From Diplolepis rosae (Eukaryota; Arthropoda; Insecta; Hymenoptera; Diplolepididae): a DNA stretch of 64,000 nucleotides. Made by a program: the position numbers and the translations under genes. How positions within the stretch are numbered: position 1 is the stretch's first letter; each line of letters begins with the position of its first letter. The notes beneath the pieces were generated by a model. It was not told the DNA's origin. It ran no database searches and saw only the letters and a list, made by a program, of their open reading frames with translations. Location of the stretch: NCBI GenBank assembly GCA_030998225.1, contig JAPYXD010000382.1, positions 3,388,575 to 3,452,574 on the forward strand, read 5' to 3'. Below are positions 25,331 through 34,283 of the stretch, piece by piece.

Positions 25331-26890
25331 CTAACAACATAAGAGATAATATATGAGATAGTTTTGACGATAAAATAACTTGATGAGAGAAGGAAGAGAA
25401 GTCGAAATTCTCGAGTGTCGAACTGGAGACAGTATTTTCGCCGATCCCTTTTTGTATTTCGCCGGGACGATTACTTTGAGCTCCTCGCCGTCCGCGAGCT
25501 CTGGTCTCTCCTCCATTATTTCGTCAAGGCTCTTTTTGACGAATGGTGCGGTCAAGGCTTTGACCGCCAGTCTTCTTTTGGCTTCCGAGAGCTGGATTGC
25601 GCTCGGAGCCTCCGGGTTCGCTGGAACAACTCCCTTACCCAGGGCATTCTCCCGGATGAGGAATCTCCGTAGTCGGTTAGGGTAATCGTCGCTGTCGGTG
25701 TATTTGGCCTTTACCTTTCTCTTGAGCTCCTGCTCTCCCTCTCCAACCAGGTATTGATGGTCGGTGGAGATCAGCCAAGTTGGCCAGGTTGCGTAGTTCA
25801 ATCTCAGCCAGTCGACTAGCCCCCGATATCTGATATTACAATCAGGGCATTCGGGGCAGTAAAGGGAAAGATCCCGCGAGCAGCCTGGGCATCTCCCCAA
25901 GGCTTGTTCATGTTCGATGCCGTGTGGATAGATGCAATCGCCGGTGTCGAATCCGTCTGCTCCGCAGACTCGGCAAAATCCTGGGCGGTACGGAAGGGAG
26001 AAATTTTTGAAATGGTGCTCTCTAGATTTGCAATTTACGCAACCGGCGACGTGTTGCTTTCCTACATAAGTTACAAAGGTCTGAGTGCCCCTGTCGACCT
26101 TGGTGGACTCTTTTCTGGCGTCTAGGATTTTAGCCCTCTTCATTATGAGGTCTTTCAATAGTGTCTGGCTGACGATCCTGCAGTCAGCCATGTAGAGGGG
26201 TTGCTCTTGTCCCTTCAGGCTCGTCAATTGTGGTACCCCGAGTTCTTGGAGAACGTCGTCGAAGCTTTGCACTTTCTCGATGGGTAGAGGGTAGACAGCT
26301 ACCGACGGTGCAACAAGTGCTGTTGGAATATCCGTCGAACAGTGCTCCTTGCCCGAACCGGTCTTGATTGACGAATGGCCAGAAGCAGGCAAACGGTTTC
26401 GTCGAATATTCTCTGCCTGGAGTTCAGCAGCAGAAACCCTCGTTGGTTTAGTAAGTTTCAGCTCGGGCGGGGGCAGGTTCCTGATTTCTTCCAACAACCT
26501 TTCCGCGTCCCTGCTGTTCTCTCGCCTATTGCGTGCCGGGGCGGTCGTAATTTTGTCGACTGGATCTGACGAGGATGCAGCCGCTGAGTGCAGGCTGCCT
26601 TCCAGGAATATCCGTTTTGCTTTCTGAAGGACCTTTGCCAACGATGATGCTGGCAGGTCTACAAGATCCTCTCGAGTATCTTGGCTGGTCTCAACCCTTT
26701 TCACGGTGTCGCACTCGTCGAAATTGGACTCCTCGGATTCCGGAAATCGGGTCCGCTCGACCTCCAGCTCGAGCTTCAAGCTCAGCATTTTCTTCTCCAG
26801 TTTGGCCTGTTGCTTCCTGAGCTCCAATATCCTTTCGGAGACTGGTGCTGGGGTAGAAAGACCAGAGCTAGGGGTTGATGATCCCGTCAT
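25331..26890 (-). CDS. Third ORF of the retrotransposon: 519-aa protein with Cys-rich core, function unknown
   Basis: The only intact long ORF of the element, starting at an ATG (26888-26890), 86 bp after the pol stop. Residues 20-46 are charged and Leu-rich and could form a coiled coil (ERILELRKQQAKLEKK). Residues ~110-170 are basic and Arg-rich. Residues 284-351 hold a dense Cys/His cluster: pairs C284-C287, C306-C309, C334-C337 and C345-C348, plus C319, H323, H327 and C351, suggesting two or more zinc-binding modules. A Trp/Tyr-rich segment (358-380) and a charged Lys/Arg/Glu tail follow. I see no signal peptide, furin-like site or typical transmembrane anchor, so it does not look like an envelope protein although it sits in the env position. 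On the minus strand TATGTATTTTCAG, just after the pol stop, resembles a 3' splice site (at ~26964), and the first ATG after it is this start. Nucleic-acid binding is a guess from the Cys pattern. Confidence 0.75.
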   Translation of the reverse strand: MTGSSTPSSGLSTPAPVSERILELRKQQAKLEKKMLSLKLELEVERTRFPESEESNFDECDTVKRVETSQDTREDLVDLPASSLAKVLQKAKRIFLEGSLHSAAASSSDPVDKITTAPARNRRENSRDAERLLEEIRNLPPPELKLTKPTRVSAAELQAENIRRNRLPASGHSSIKTGSGKEHCSTDIPTALVAPSVAVYPLPIEKVQSFDDVLQELGVPQLTSLKGQEQPLYMADCRIVSQTLLKDLIMKRAKILDARKESTKVDRGTQTFVTYVGKQHVAGCVNCKSREHHFKNFSLPYRPGFCRVCGADGFDTGDCIYPHGIEHEQALGRCPGCSRDLSLYCPECPDCNIRYRGLVDWLRLNYATWPTWLISTDHQYLVGEGEQELKRKVKAKYTDSDDYPNRLRRFLIRENALGKGVVPANPEAPSAIQLSEAKRRLAVKALTAPFVKKSLDEIMEERPELADGEELKVIVPAKYKKGSAKILSPVRHSRISTSLPSLIKLFYRQNYLIYYLLCC

Positions 26891-26963
26891 CGTTAGCAGG
26901 GGGAATTCCAGACGATCTTGGAGAGTGGCACAGAAATCCTGTCTGCGGTTGGCTTGTCTTGAG

Positions 26964-26977
26964 CTGAAAATACATAT
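26964..26977 (-). promoter_or_regulatory. Candidate 3' splice site upstream of the third ORF
   Basis: The minus strand reads TAATATGTATTTTCAG across the pol stop, giving a T-rich tract and AG at 26964-26965. The ATG of the third ORF is the first ATG downstream. In errantiviruses the env ORF is expressed from a spliced RNA, so the same arrangement is plausible here. The matching donor was not identified. Confidence 0.4.
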
Positions 26978-27243
26978 TACTTAACACGCAACGTTCGACG
27001 TGGAATTTTTAAATCAGAAATGCTGTATTTTCCTACCACTTTCCCGCGCTCGTCTGTCAGTTCCACCGTAACCGGTCCACACACTCTGTGAACGAAAGCC
27101 GGTCCTGTAAATTTATGTGCCAGTTTCGAGGAATATGCCTCGGCCCTATTACTCAACTTTTTACTGGGATAGTAAACTTCGGTTCCCACCTTGATTTCCA
27201 CTGATTCAACCCTATCCGAATTGATCTTGGCTAGGCGTTTGTC
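26977..27243 (-). pseudogene. pol fragment: integrase C-terminal domain
   Basis: Continues in frame after a TAG stop (27244-27246). It encodes ~88 residues including KVGTEVYYPSKKL, KFTGPAFVHRV, GPVTVELTD and KYSISDLK. This matches the shape of the small beta-barrel at the end of Gypsy-type integrases, where a conserved GP and a hydrophobic strand pattern precede a D-L-K-like end. The domain binds DNA and helps target integration in related elements. It ends at a stop at 26977, 86 bp before the third ORF. It cannot be translated as part of pol because of the upstream breaks. Confidence 0.75.
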
Positions 27244-27486
27244 CTAGTTTTTCTTTATTTGATTTTCAATTTTATGACGAAATTCGTCAATTTTACTCAT
27301 ACGCGCAGTCCATTCGTCAATTGAGTCTTTAATGGCGGGGTTATCGATAGTTTCGGGGAGCTTTGTTACGTGTTTGACTACTGCTTCGCGTCCGTGATTC
27401 AGAAAAAATGGCGATACTCTACTGCCTGCATGTGGGACGGTGTTATAAGCTAGCTGGATTTTCGACAAGTTTTCATCCCATTCCCT
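27244..27486 (-). pseudogene. pol fragment: integrase, end of core and linker
   Basis: Opens with REWDENLSKIQLAYNT, the region that in Gypsy integrases follows the catalytic core. It continues with SPFFLNHGRE, typical of the segment where the enzyme reads F-x-L-x-x-G-R. It is joined to the preceding core fragment in a different frame, at a deletion near 27485. It ends in a TAG (27244-27246) after a Lys-rich helix. Membership in pol is clear from order and motif; there is no independent start. Confidence 0.75.
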
Positions 27487-27788
27487 GTAACATGCTTAAC
27501 GCCTCTTGCTAGCAAAAGAGCTCCAACATCTTTATTTATGTACTCCGTACCGTTATCCGTAATGATTGACCTAGGAGTCCCCCAACGGTCGGAAATTGTC
27601 TCGAGTCCTTTAACCACGGACTTACCGGTCCTATGTCGAACGGGGAATAACTCGATGTATTTTGTGTAGAGATCCTGAACGACAATTAAATTGGAGTTTC
27701 CTCTTTTCGATCGCGTTTGAGAGACGACGGTGTCAACAGATAATTGGGCCTAAGGTGATTGTAAGGGCCTGGTAGTTAGTTGTCCTTT
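27450..27788 (-). pseudogene. pol fragment: integrase catalytic core with lost Glu region
   Basis: The frame after a shift at ~27789 carries the core. First catalytic Asp is in LSVDTVVSQ (codon 27732-27734) and second in IITDNGTEY (codon 27555-27557), 59 residues apart as expected for D,D-35-E integrases. LIVVQDLYTKYIELFPVRHR lies between. The frame then breaks: GVKHV runs directly into sequence that belongs after the catalytic Glu, so roughly 30 or more residues including that Glu are deleted near 27485. A TAG stop also interrupts the frame at 27750-27752. The integrase is therefore inactive in this copy irrespective of the other breaks. Confidence 0.85.
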
Positions 27789-28375
27789 TAATGGCCTTTG
27801 ACACAAACTTCGCAGTTTTCGACGAACGACTTAATGTCTTGGGTCATACCCGGCCAGTAATAATTCTGGCGGATTCTATCTAGTGTCTTGTCGCGACCTA
27901 AATGTCCTGCTTGCGGAAGGTCGTGGTTTTCATGAAGAATGGTAATAATATCGTTAATTTTGACCACCTTTTTCCACGGGTGTTCGTCGTCGATCAGTGC
28001 CTTTTCATAGTCGGGACGATAATAGAACAGTTCGTTGTTTTCGATCTTCCATTCAGAGAATTTGTCAGGTTGAGTTTTGAAAAGGTTGAATTTGGTCTGA
28101 TACCAATCCTGATCACAGATCGTGTTCAACTGAATTCGCTCTTGGATGGTTTCTTCAATGACCTTTTCCCACCCATTTGGGTCTACGTCGATATCAAACA
28201 TACGTGAGAGTGCGTCAGGAGCTTCATTTGTGGTTCCCCGCCGGTGTTCAACTGTAATATCATGTTGGTATAGGTAGATTGCCCATCTAGCAAGACGACC
28301 TATGGGATTTTTCAACCCGTGAAGCCATTGCAATGCTTGATGATCCGTAACGAACTTAAAAGGCATACCCTCCAA
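27788..28375 (-). pseudogene. pol fragment: RNase H end and integrase zinc-binding domain
   Basis: In frame with the RT fragment but separated by a TGA at 28379-28381. It begins with the rest of RNase H, including FVTDHQALQWL (the Asp of the third active-site position) and DALSRMFD at its end. Residues ~148-195 are the HHCC zinc finger of integrase: HENHDLPQAGHLG supplies the two His, followed by YYWPGM and CEVC. The fragment ends at a TAA at 27788 where the integrase core continues in another frame, so a small indel lies at ~27789. Confidence 0.88.
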
Positions 28376-28378
28376 ATA

Positions 28379-30292
28379 TCACCTTAGTTTTTCGACGGAC
28401 CAGACCACGGCAAGGCACTCCTTTTCAGTGGTTGTATAATACAGCTCTGCGCCTCTCAATGGTCGACTCAAAACCTTGATCAGGTTTTCAATTCCTGTTT
28501 CTGGATCCCTTTGAACCAGAATTGCACCCAACCCAAAATCGCTGGCGTCAGTGTACAGAATAAAGGGTTGTCCGGTGATTGGAACGTATAATCGAGGAGC
28601 CTCGACCAGAGCTCTTTTGACGTTGTCGAATGATTTCTGTTCGATCTCAGTCCACTTCCAAGGAACCTTTGGACTTGTCAGTTTATTCAACGGGCCCTGA
28701 ATTCTGGCTACATTTTTCAAATGCCTATGGTACCAATTCACAAGTCCGTTGAACTGTCGCAACTGAGTTCGGACCTTTGGGACTGGGAAGTCAATTATAG
28801 GCTGGATTTTCTCTGGGTTTGGCCTCATGCCGAACTCGTCGACAAGATAACCGAGAAATTTAACTTCCTTACAGGCGAAACTGCTTTTTTCACGGTTCAA
28901 GATCAATTTAGCCTCCCTAAATACTTCAAACACCAATGACAAAATGGCAATGTGTTCATCTAAGTCCTGGCTAACAATGATCCAATCGTCCAGATATGTG
29001 AAAACCCGATCACGCCACTTATTCGGCAACTTTCTCTCGGAGATCAACTCTTGATATCTTCTCTTCAAGAGATCCATTAGTTTCTGGAATGTGGAAGGTG
29101 CTCCAGCCAAACCGTAGGGCATTCTATTCCACTCCAGCAATCCTTTTCCCTCGACTGGGAACGCGGTATACTTTCGACTGTTTTCATCCATAGGAATTTG
29201 ATGAAAAGCTTCGCTCATGTCAAGTGTCGATATTATCTTGGCTTGATGGAGCTGAGACAAGATAGACCTCATGTTGTGAAGAGGATATGCTGGCTTGACC
29301 GTCTTTTGATTAAGGGGTCGGTAATTTATGCAAAACCGGAGCCCTCCATTTGTCTTTGGGGCGACTACTGGTGGACAGGCCCATTCACTATTGCTCCACG
29401 AAACATAACCCTTTTCAAACAGGCGATCAACCTCCTCGCTAATAAATTTTCGTAATATCTCACTTCGACGATATGGCTTTTGACGGTGAGGTGTTGTGTC
29501 ATTCAACTCGATCACATGCTTGATTAGATGAGTTTCACCGGTCGACTCTTTGTCGAATTTATCGAACTGTTCGTCTAAGAATTTTCTTAACCGCCCGGTT
29601 TCGTCGACTGAGAGTGTTTGGAGTTCGTTTAACACTGTCGAACTATGTGATAGCGGGTAGTGATGTTTGCTACCGCTTAAGGTCCATGTTTGTGAGAATG
29701 GATCCACTAGCACCTTGAAATTCAGCCAGAAGTCCATTCCGAGAATTAAGTCCCCTGACAATTTTGGCATGACGCTGAACCACTGGGGTCCATAGACATC
29801 GGCTATGTCAATTACGAATCCCGCTCCACCAAGTCCTTTGACAACTGACTTATCTCCGAGGCGATAACCTGCACGAGATGTCAGATCGGTCGTCAGCTCC
29901 TGGATCTGGAATTGGTTGACGCGATTATATGCAGACTCGCTAAGGAATGATCTTCCGCTGCCGCTGTCTATTATACCAATAACTTTCTCACCAAAAATAT
30001 TAATTTCGACAGGTATTTTAATTGACCTTTTCGGTTCGTGAGCAGCGGTACCGGGACGATATATTTTCCTGTGTGGTATTCGATGGTTGACGTATGGAGG
30101 AAGTTGAGCCGGGACCCAAGTTCTAAAAGAAGCTTGCTTTTTGTTCAGATTGTCAACGTCGGAGACGTCCTCATCAGAATCCTCATCCGAAAATGAAAGT
30201 GAGGCAATAGTCTCTTCGATCGTTATCTCTTGTCCGGCGTGTAAAACATGCTCCACCTCGTCGTCAGTCTTCCGAATCGCTAGGAACTTCGT
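28379..30292 (-). pseudogene. pol fragment: protease, reverse transcriptase and start of RNase H
   Basis: Longest pol piece, open from 30292 to the TGA at 28379. I number residues from the codon at 30256. An acidic stretch is followed by an aspartic protease (IIDSGSGRSFLS, catalytic Asp ~97, and ILGMDF ~171). Reverse transcriptase follows: LRFCINYRPLNQ (~306), STLDMSEAFHQIP with catalytic Asp ~346, MPYGLAGAPSTFQ (~379), FTYLDDWIIVS with the two Asp at ~423-424, and FLGYLVDEFG. RNase H starts at ILYTDASDFGLGAIL (Asp ~570) and TEKECLAVVWSVE (Glu ~611). All visible active-site residues are present. Order PR-RT-RH-IN defines Ty3/Gypsy. It lies in the gag frame only because a 1-base shift occurred near 30265-30292. 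Confidence 0.93.
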
Positions 30293-30497
30293 CTAATACG
30301 CGTAGCTCTTGTGGACCGGGGCCACTGAACCCCGCTTTATTCGTGTCGTCGTCAGCATCATCGAAGTTTTTCGATTGATCAATGTTAATTACATTTTTTA
30401 CACTGGCAATCTCTTTGAACGAAGACGGATTTTGTATGTCCTCACGTATGCCCTCGGTTTCAGTAATCTGAAGCAGAATTACTAAGGGCTTTTGGCG
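30264..30497 (-). pseudogene. pol 5' fragment, -1 frame relative to gag
   Basis: This frame takes over from gag at the slippery site (30497-30503). It encodes ~77 residues, acidic toward the end (FDDADDDTNK, VPSDSED). It has no recognised domain and probably is the linker before protease. It ends at a TGA at 30264-30266, whereas the protease frame is open from 30292. Both frames are acidic across the overlap, so a single-base indel there best explains the break. Confidence 0.7.
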
Positions 30498-30883
30498 TTT
30501 CCCGGATATTTTGGGCAACTCGTGTTAAAATGTCCTGTCTTGCGACAAAGGCAGCAGACCATTTGTGGCTCTGACGGACAGTAGCGTATGGTGTGCCCTA
30601 GTTTCGCGCAATTGAAACAGAATAGTTTAGACCGGTCGAAAGGGGGTTTTGTTCCTTCCGGCTTTGTTCGCTCGTCGACAGGGTTTTTGGCCGCAATTTT
30701 ACCCGTCGTATCTGCTTGGTTTAATTTTCCCTGAAATTTGTCCAAGTTTTGGTCGAGTCTTTGACGGGTCAAGGATTTTGAATTCGAAACCTTGAACTCT
30801 TTTTTTGAGTTCACGTTACGTTTCGGTTGAAAGGCGTTAAAGTCTGCGACCTGTTCGCTTTCAATATCCTCATCGCTCGATTT
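30482..30883 (-). pseudogene. gag fragment: nucleocapsid with two CCHC zinc knuckles
   Basis: In frame with the upstream gag fragments but cut off by a TAA at 30884-30886. A basic Lys/Asn-rich linker leads to two knuckles of the form C-X2-C-X4-H-X4-C: CFNCAKLGHTIRYC and CCLCRKTGHFNTSC, close to the C-terminus. These bind the element's RNA during packaging. The frame ends at TAG 30482-30484, just after the frameshift heptamer. No good ATG precedes the fragment, so it is not a separate gene. Confidence 0.9.
30497..30503 (-). promoter_or_regulatory. Candidate -1 ribosomal frameshift site G_GGA_AAC
   Basis: The minus strand has the heptamer GGGAAAC, with gag codons CCG GGA AAC in exactly the X_XXY_YYZ phase required for -1 slippage. 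The gag stop TAG follows 12 bases later (30482-30484). Slipping puts the ribosome in the frame of the pol 5' fragment. A small hairpin, TTCAG-ATTA-CTGAA, lies about 20 bases downstream. GGGAAAC is an established slippery heptamer in retroviruses. Confidence 0.75.
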
Positions 30884-32386
30884 TTATTCGTCATGGGCCG
30901 AATATCCGTCAGGTTCGTCAGCCGAGTCGAATTGGCCTTGTACATAATTTAGGTCTGCTCGATTAGACCTCGGTCGCGTCCGTTGCGATTCAACCGATCT
31001 CTGGTAGAGATAACTTCGTTCGTTGACGTAGTGTAATAACTCGGTATAACTTCTGAGAGACAGGTTCAAAATCTCAAAAGTCAGTCGAGGATTAAATTTT
31101 GTCAAAATTTGTTTCAGTTGTTCTCTGAATTCGGGCGGGTACTGCATACGTTCGAATATGAGTCTAGCTCTACACGCGAACTCCGCGAGGGTTTCATTTT
31201 TCTCAAGTTTTAATTCATGAGCCTCGAGAAGAAGATCGGCGTCGTCCTTCTTCACGTCCCACTCGTATCGGAAAGCGCGTGAGAAATCTCTCCACGTATG
31301 CCATGAGTTTTTGTTTACTAGGTACCATGACCTGTACGGACCCTCAAAAATTTTTGACAAACACGGAACGAATAAGTCTCTATGTATTCCGCTGATGCTC
31401 AGGCAATCTTTAAGAATCAGCAGAAACTGTTCAGGATTCCGTTCAGTCTTTGGAAAAGAAACTTTCCAAGAACTGACTATGCGACCGATTTTTATCGGCA
31501 TGTCGTTATCGAAGCCCGAAAAATTCCTACCCGGTCCACGAATTGAAGATAAGCCATGAGTCTGACTCGAATTTATTCGAGAAGGATTGTCGCTTTCGCT
31601 CGAGTCATCCTCACGCCAGGAGAATAACGAACCCGTTCTTCGTGTAGTTGACGCGCTAGAGTTCCGACCTGACAACGGTGAGCCACGAAATTCATTTGAA
31701 CGGACCGAGACGCGACTTACGCTCCTTCTATCTTTTGAAACATCACGAGAGCAGTGCCCTTCATTATACGTCATTTCGCGATAACGCTGTTCGGTAACGA
31801 AGATTTCTCTGTCGATTATTTGCCCACTAGCGTTCGGTTCGCCAACCACAATCCTGATTAGTCGCGGAACCGTGTTTTGACTTCTTGAATCGGAATTTTT
31901 TACGTTTATTTCTTGTAAATGGTTGTCGTTGCGACGGAGTCGTGAATCCATATTTTGAACTCCTGGGCGAAACGCCGTGTCATCACTCTCAAAACGTACG
32001 TGCCTGAGTTCCCTTTCCACCGAGCCCATCTCGTTTCTTTCCGTTGATAGATCGAAAATCGGCCTGAGTCTCGAAGTCTCAGTTACATCTCGACCACCAC
32101 TGAAGTGGGCAAAAGCTCCCGAGTCGAACGAGGGGTTTACCGGAAGGGAATTTAAATTATGACGGCGACGATCCCGAACTGCGTCAAAATTCGATTCACT
32201 GCCGGCGGAATAATCTCCATAGTCTTTATCACCATGAACATTCGACGAAAATTCTCCCCCTTCGGACCTTTGACCGTGTGAAAAACGCGAGGGGGGGTCA
32301 CCACGACTGCTGGTGTGGACCTGTTCGATTTTGTCCCTACCCGATGACAACAATCTTTCCAATAAACTATTTTGTTGGGAGATCAT
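30884..32386 (-). pseudogene. gag fragment: long Ser/Arg-rich region and capsid domain
   Basis: 500 codons in one frame, from an internal ATG at 32386 to the TAA at 30884. Residues ~1-295 are low in hydrophobics and rich in Ser, Arg, Asp and Asn, probably disordered. From about 300 the sequence becomes helical and hydrophobic with WHTWRDFSRAFRYEWD (~362-377), KNETLAEFACRARLIFERM (~396-414) and a Leu/Tyr-rich C-terminal half. This is the pattern of the retrotransposon gag capsid domain, with the W-x-x-F-x-x-A-F signature. Stops on both sides are in the same frame as the neighbouring gag pieces, so this is the middle of one gag of ~750 codons (32731 to 30482). Such a long N-terminal extension is unusual for Gypsy gag. 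Confidence 0.85.
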
Positions 32387-32410
32387 ATTGTCGAATCGTG
32401 TTTTTAATAA

Positions 32411-32731
32411 TTATATTTTGCGTTCTAAAACACTGTAGTCTTGATCTGTACTGGAAATAACTGACCCGGGTCGGTTGGGAGTAGGTGTTCGTGAAATCCT
32501 TCCCCTTCCTCTTCCTGTACCACAGGGAATTCCGGGGTTAATTATCATATTTATTTCGGCGTTAGTCGAAGTTTGAGTTTCAATGTCGGTCTCACTCATG
32601 TTACTGTCAGTCGCTGTCTCGTTCGTATGTTCTAGTGAAAGCGTTTGATCTAATGGTACCGACATGTTGTCTTCAGTAACTTTTCGAGATTGAGCTTTGT
32701 TCGGTTTCCTCCTCGGAGGCGAATAAAACAT
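32411..32731 (-). pseudogene. gag fragment: N-terminus
   Basis: Starts at the ATG at 32729-32731 (MFYSPPRRKPNK). The frame is open a little further upstream but without another ATG. It has about 106 codons: a basic start, then a Ser/Thr/Glu-rich segment with repeated ETxT-like stretches, then a Gly/Arg patch (GTGRGRGRISR). It ends at TAA 32411-32413, eight codons before the in-frame ATG of the next gag fragment. One substitution may therefore separate the two. No domain recognised. Confidence 0.7.
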
Positions 32732-32888
32732 TGCCGAACAAGAACAATCTATAATTTGAGCCAAGGCCAATTTAATATTAACGATTATCAAATTCAATAA
32801 TTGATCACTCGGTCAAATAACAGACGAAAGCACGAATGTTGGTAATTCAAGTACTAATTTATTCGTTTCAAATTTAAATTTTAACAGA

Positions 32889-33375
32889 GCAAGGTCTGAA
32901 GAAAGTTGACAAGGAAAGTTTCAAAATTAATATGTCGATAATTCAGGGCAAGACCTGTTATAATCAACTTCGCGGAAAATTCTATTAATTTAATCAAAGC
33001 AAGATCCAATATCAATCAATTGGAAAATCAAAATAAGATCCGATAAGTTTTATAATATTATTGACTCTGTCGATAATCAGGGCAAGACCTAATGTCGACA
33101 ATATCTCAGAATAATCTAACAAAAGTTTTAAATGACGGAGCAAGATCCTGACATTCAATTCAAAATCGTAACAAGATATATTTTTTATAAAGCCTAACAA
33201 AGGCGTCAGGATAAGATCTGATAACAATTTCTCTAATTTTGTCGATAGTCAGGGCAAGACTTAACGTCGACAATTTCTGAAAATAATTTCAAATATTTAA
33301 TCGTTGAATGACGGAACAAGATCCTGACATTCAATTCAAGGTAAACATACCGATGACTGCTAAGGACAAGACCTA
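32889..33375 (-). promoter_or_regulatory. Eleven-copy cluster of the motif RCAAGAYCY (plus strand) in the leader
   Basis: Plus-strand copies start at 32889, 32948, 32999, 33033, 33082, 33140, 33171, 33211, 33254, 33316 and 33366. Examples are GCAAGACCTG, GCAAGATCCA, GCAAGATCCT, ACAAGATCCT and ACAAGACCTA. The weakest copies are ATAAGATCCG, ATAAGATCTG and ACAAGATATA. Spacing is 31-62 bp, averaging ~48. Sequence between copies is poorly conserved except for a 172-bp repeat. Such regular reuse of one short word suggests a protein-binding array; the factor is unknown. Confidence 0.65.
33069..33340 (-). repeat. 172-bp imperfect direct repeat in the leader
   Basis: GTCGATAATCAGGGCAAGAC at 33069 recurs as GTCGATAGTCAGGGCAAGAC at 33241. 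Downstream, GCAAGATCCTGACATTCAAT (33140) recurs as ACAAGATCCTGACATTCAAT (33316). A third, partial start, GTCGATAATTCAGGGCAAGA, lies at 32934. The repeat unit embeds the short motif of the cluster, so local duplication is one way the cluster grew. Confidence 0.75.
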
Positions 33376-33740
33376 AGCATCATCGAAACTGAGACACTTG
33401 TCTATTTATAATTTCATATGTTACAAATTATTTCGTTTTATTCGACGAACAATTTCATGTTTACGTTTGAGCTACTTAAGCATGTAACTCAAATTAATTT
33501 GATTACACTTGTTTCCTACAATGTAATCACTTCAAAATTTTCAAGTCTACATGTAACTTGAAATTCGTACGTTTGAACCGTATACATTTCCGGTTCAAAT
33601 TGTTTTTGCTTCCATGAAACGACAAGAGAAAGATCTATACCGTTCAACTTTGGCCAAAATTATTGTTTAAGGTTCCCGACTGCGACAGAATTGACAAGCG
33701 ATTTTCAATATATTCAATAAAATTTTCGTAATAATATTAT

Positions 33741-33817
33741 ATCAATAATCAATAATCATTAATCATTTAACATCAATAATCAATAATCATTAATCACTTA
33801 ACATCAATAATCAATAT
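33741..33817. repeat. 31-bp tandem repeat, ~2.5 copies
   Basis: Units at 33741-33771 and 33772-33802 differ by one base in the ATCAYTTAAC end. A partial third unit starts at 33803. Each unit contains the internal near-repeat ATCAATAATCAATAATCATT. It is a simple AT-rich minisatellite in the leader. Confidence 0.85.
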
Positions 33818-34263
33818 ACAGTATTTCTAATATAATTTTAACAATTTCAAGTTCATGCTCTACTTAGCGGCGAGAGAGAGTAAGCAAGAGTTACGCATCG
33901 AGATAGAGATATAATCTAGCTGAGTCGAGTCTATGTTACGCAGGACGCTAAGGAAAAGAAGAGACGCTTAACCTTCGTCGAGTCGAGTCTAGCGAATGTT
34001 TACATTACGCGCTGAGTGTCCACTCGCCTGACGAAGTATTACTCATGCATACACAAAAGCAGATTTGCTAAGCAGCAATATAGATAGTTTAAACACAGCA
34101 ACTAAATCTTACAATTTAATATTTGAAAACAATCAATTCAAAAAAATTTAGTGTGAATACAGCGTGGTTGTCGAAACTATTATATACTATATGAGAAATC
34201 GATACTTCCACGATACACTCACCACTGTAAATTTAAAAATAATAAAAATATTTTACCCAACTT

Positions 34264-34281
34264 GCCCCACTTTGGGCGCCA
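34264..34281 (-). promoter_or_regulatory. Primer binding site
   Basis: The minus strand reads TGGCGCCCAAAGTGGGGC, beginning with TGG (complement of a tRNA CCA end). It lies two bases after the inferred LTR end CCCGTCTCA. GC-rich TGGCGCCCAA-type sites are common primer sites in Gypsy elements. I did not determine which tRNA it matches. Confidence 0.85.
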
Positions 34282-34283
34282 AA

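Larger units (their letters stand above)
32732..34263 (-). other. Long 5' leader of the retrotransposon
   Basis: About 1.5 kb between the primer binding site and the gag ATG. I see no credible ORF. It holds a cluster of a short motif (32889-33375), a 172-bp direct repeat inside that cluster, and a 31-bp tandem repeat (33741-33817). In the Drosophila gypsy element the equivalent leader carries the su(Hw) insulator, so regulatory content here would not be surprising. The region likely also contains the RNA packaging signal, which I cannot locate. Confidence 0.75.

Noticed and set aside
25380..26984. Plus-strand reading frames of 60-101 codons opposite the third ORF
   Set aside because: They overlap a single long minus-strand ORF, have no motif, and look like antisense shadows.
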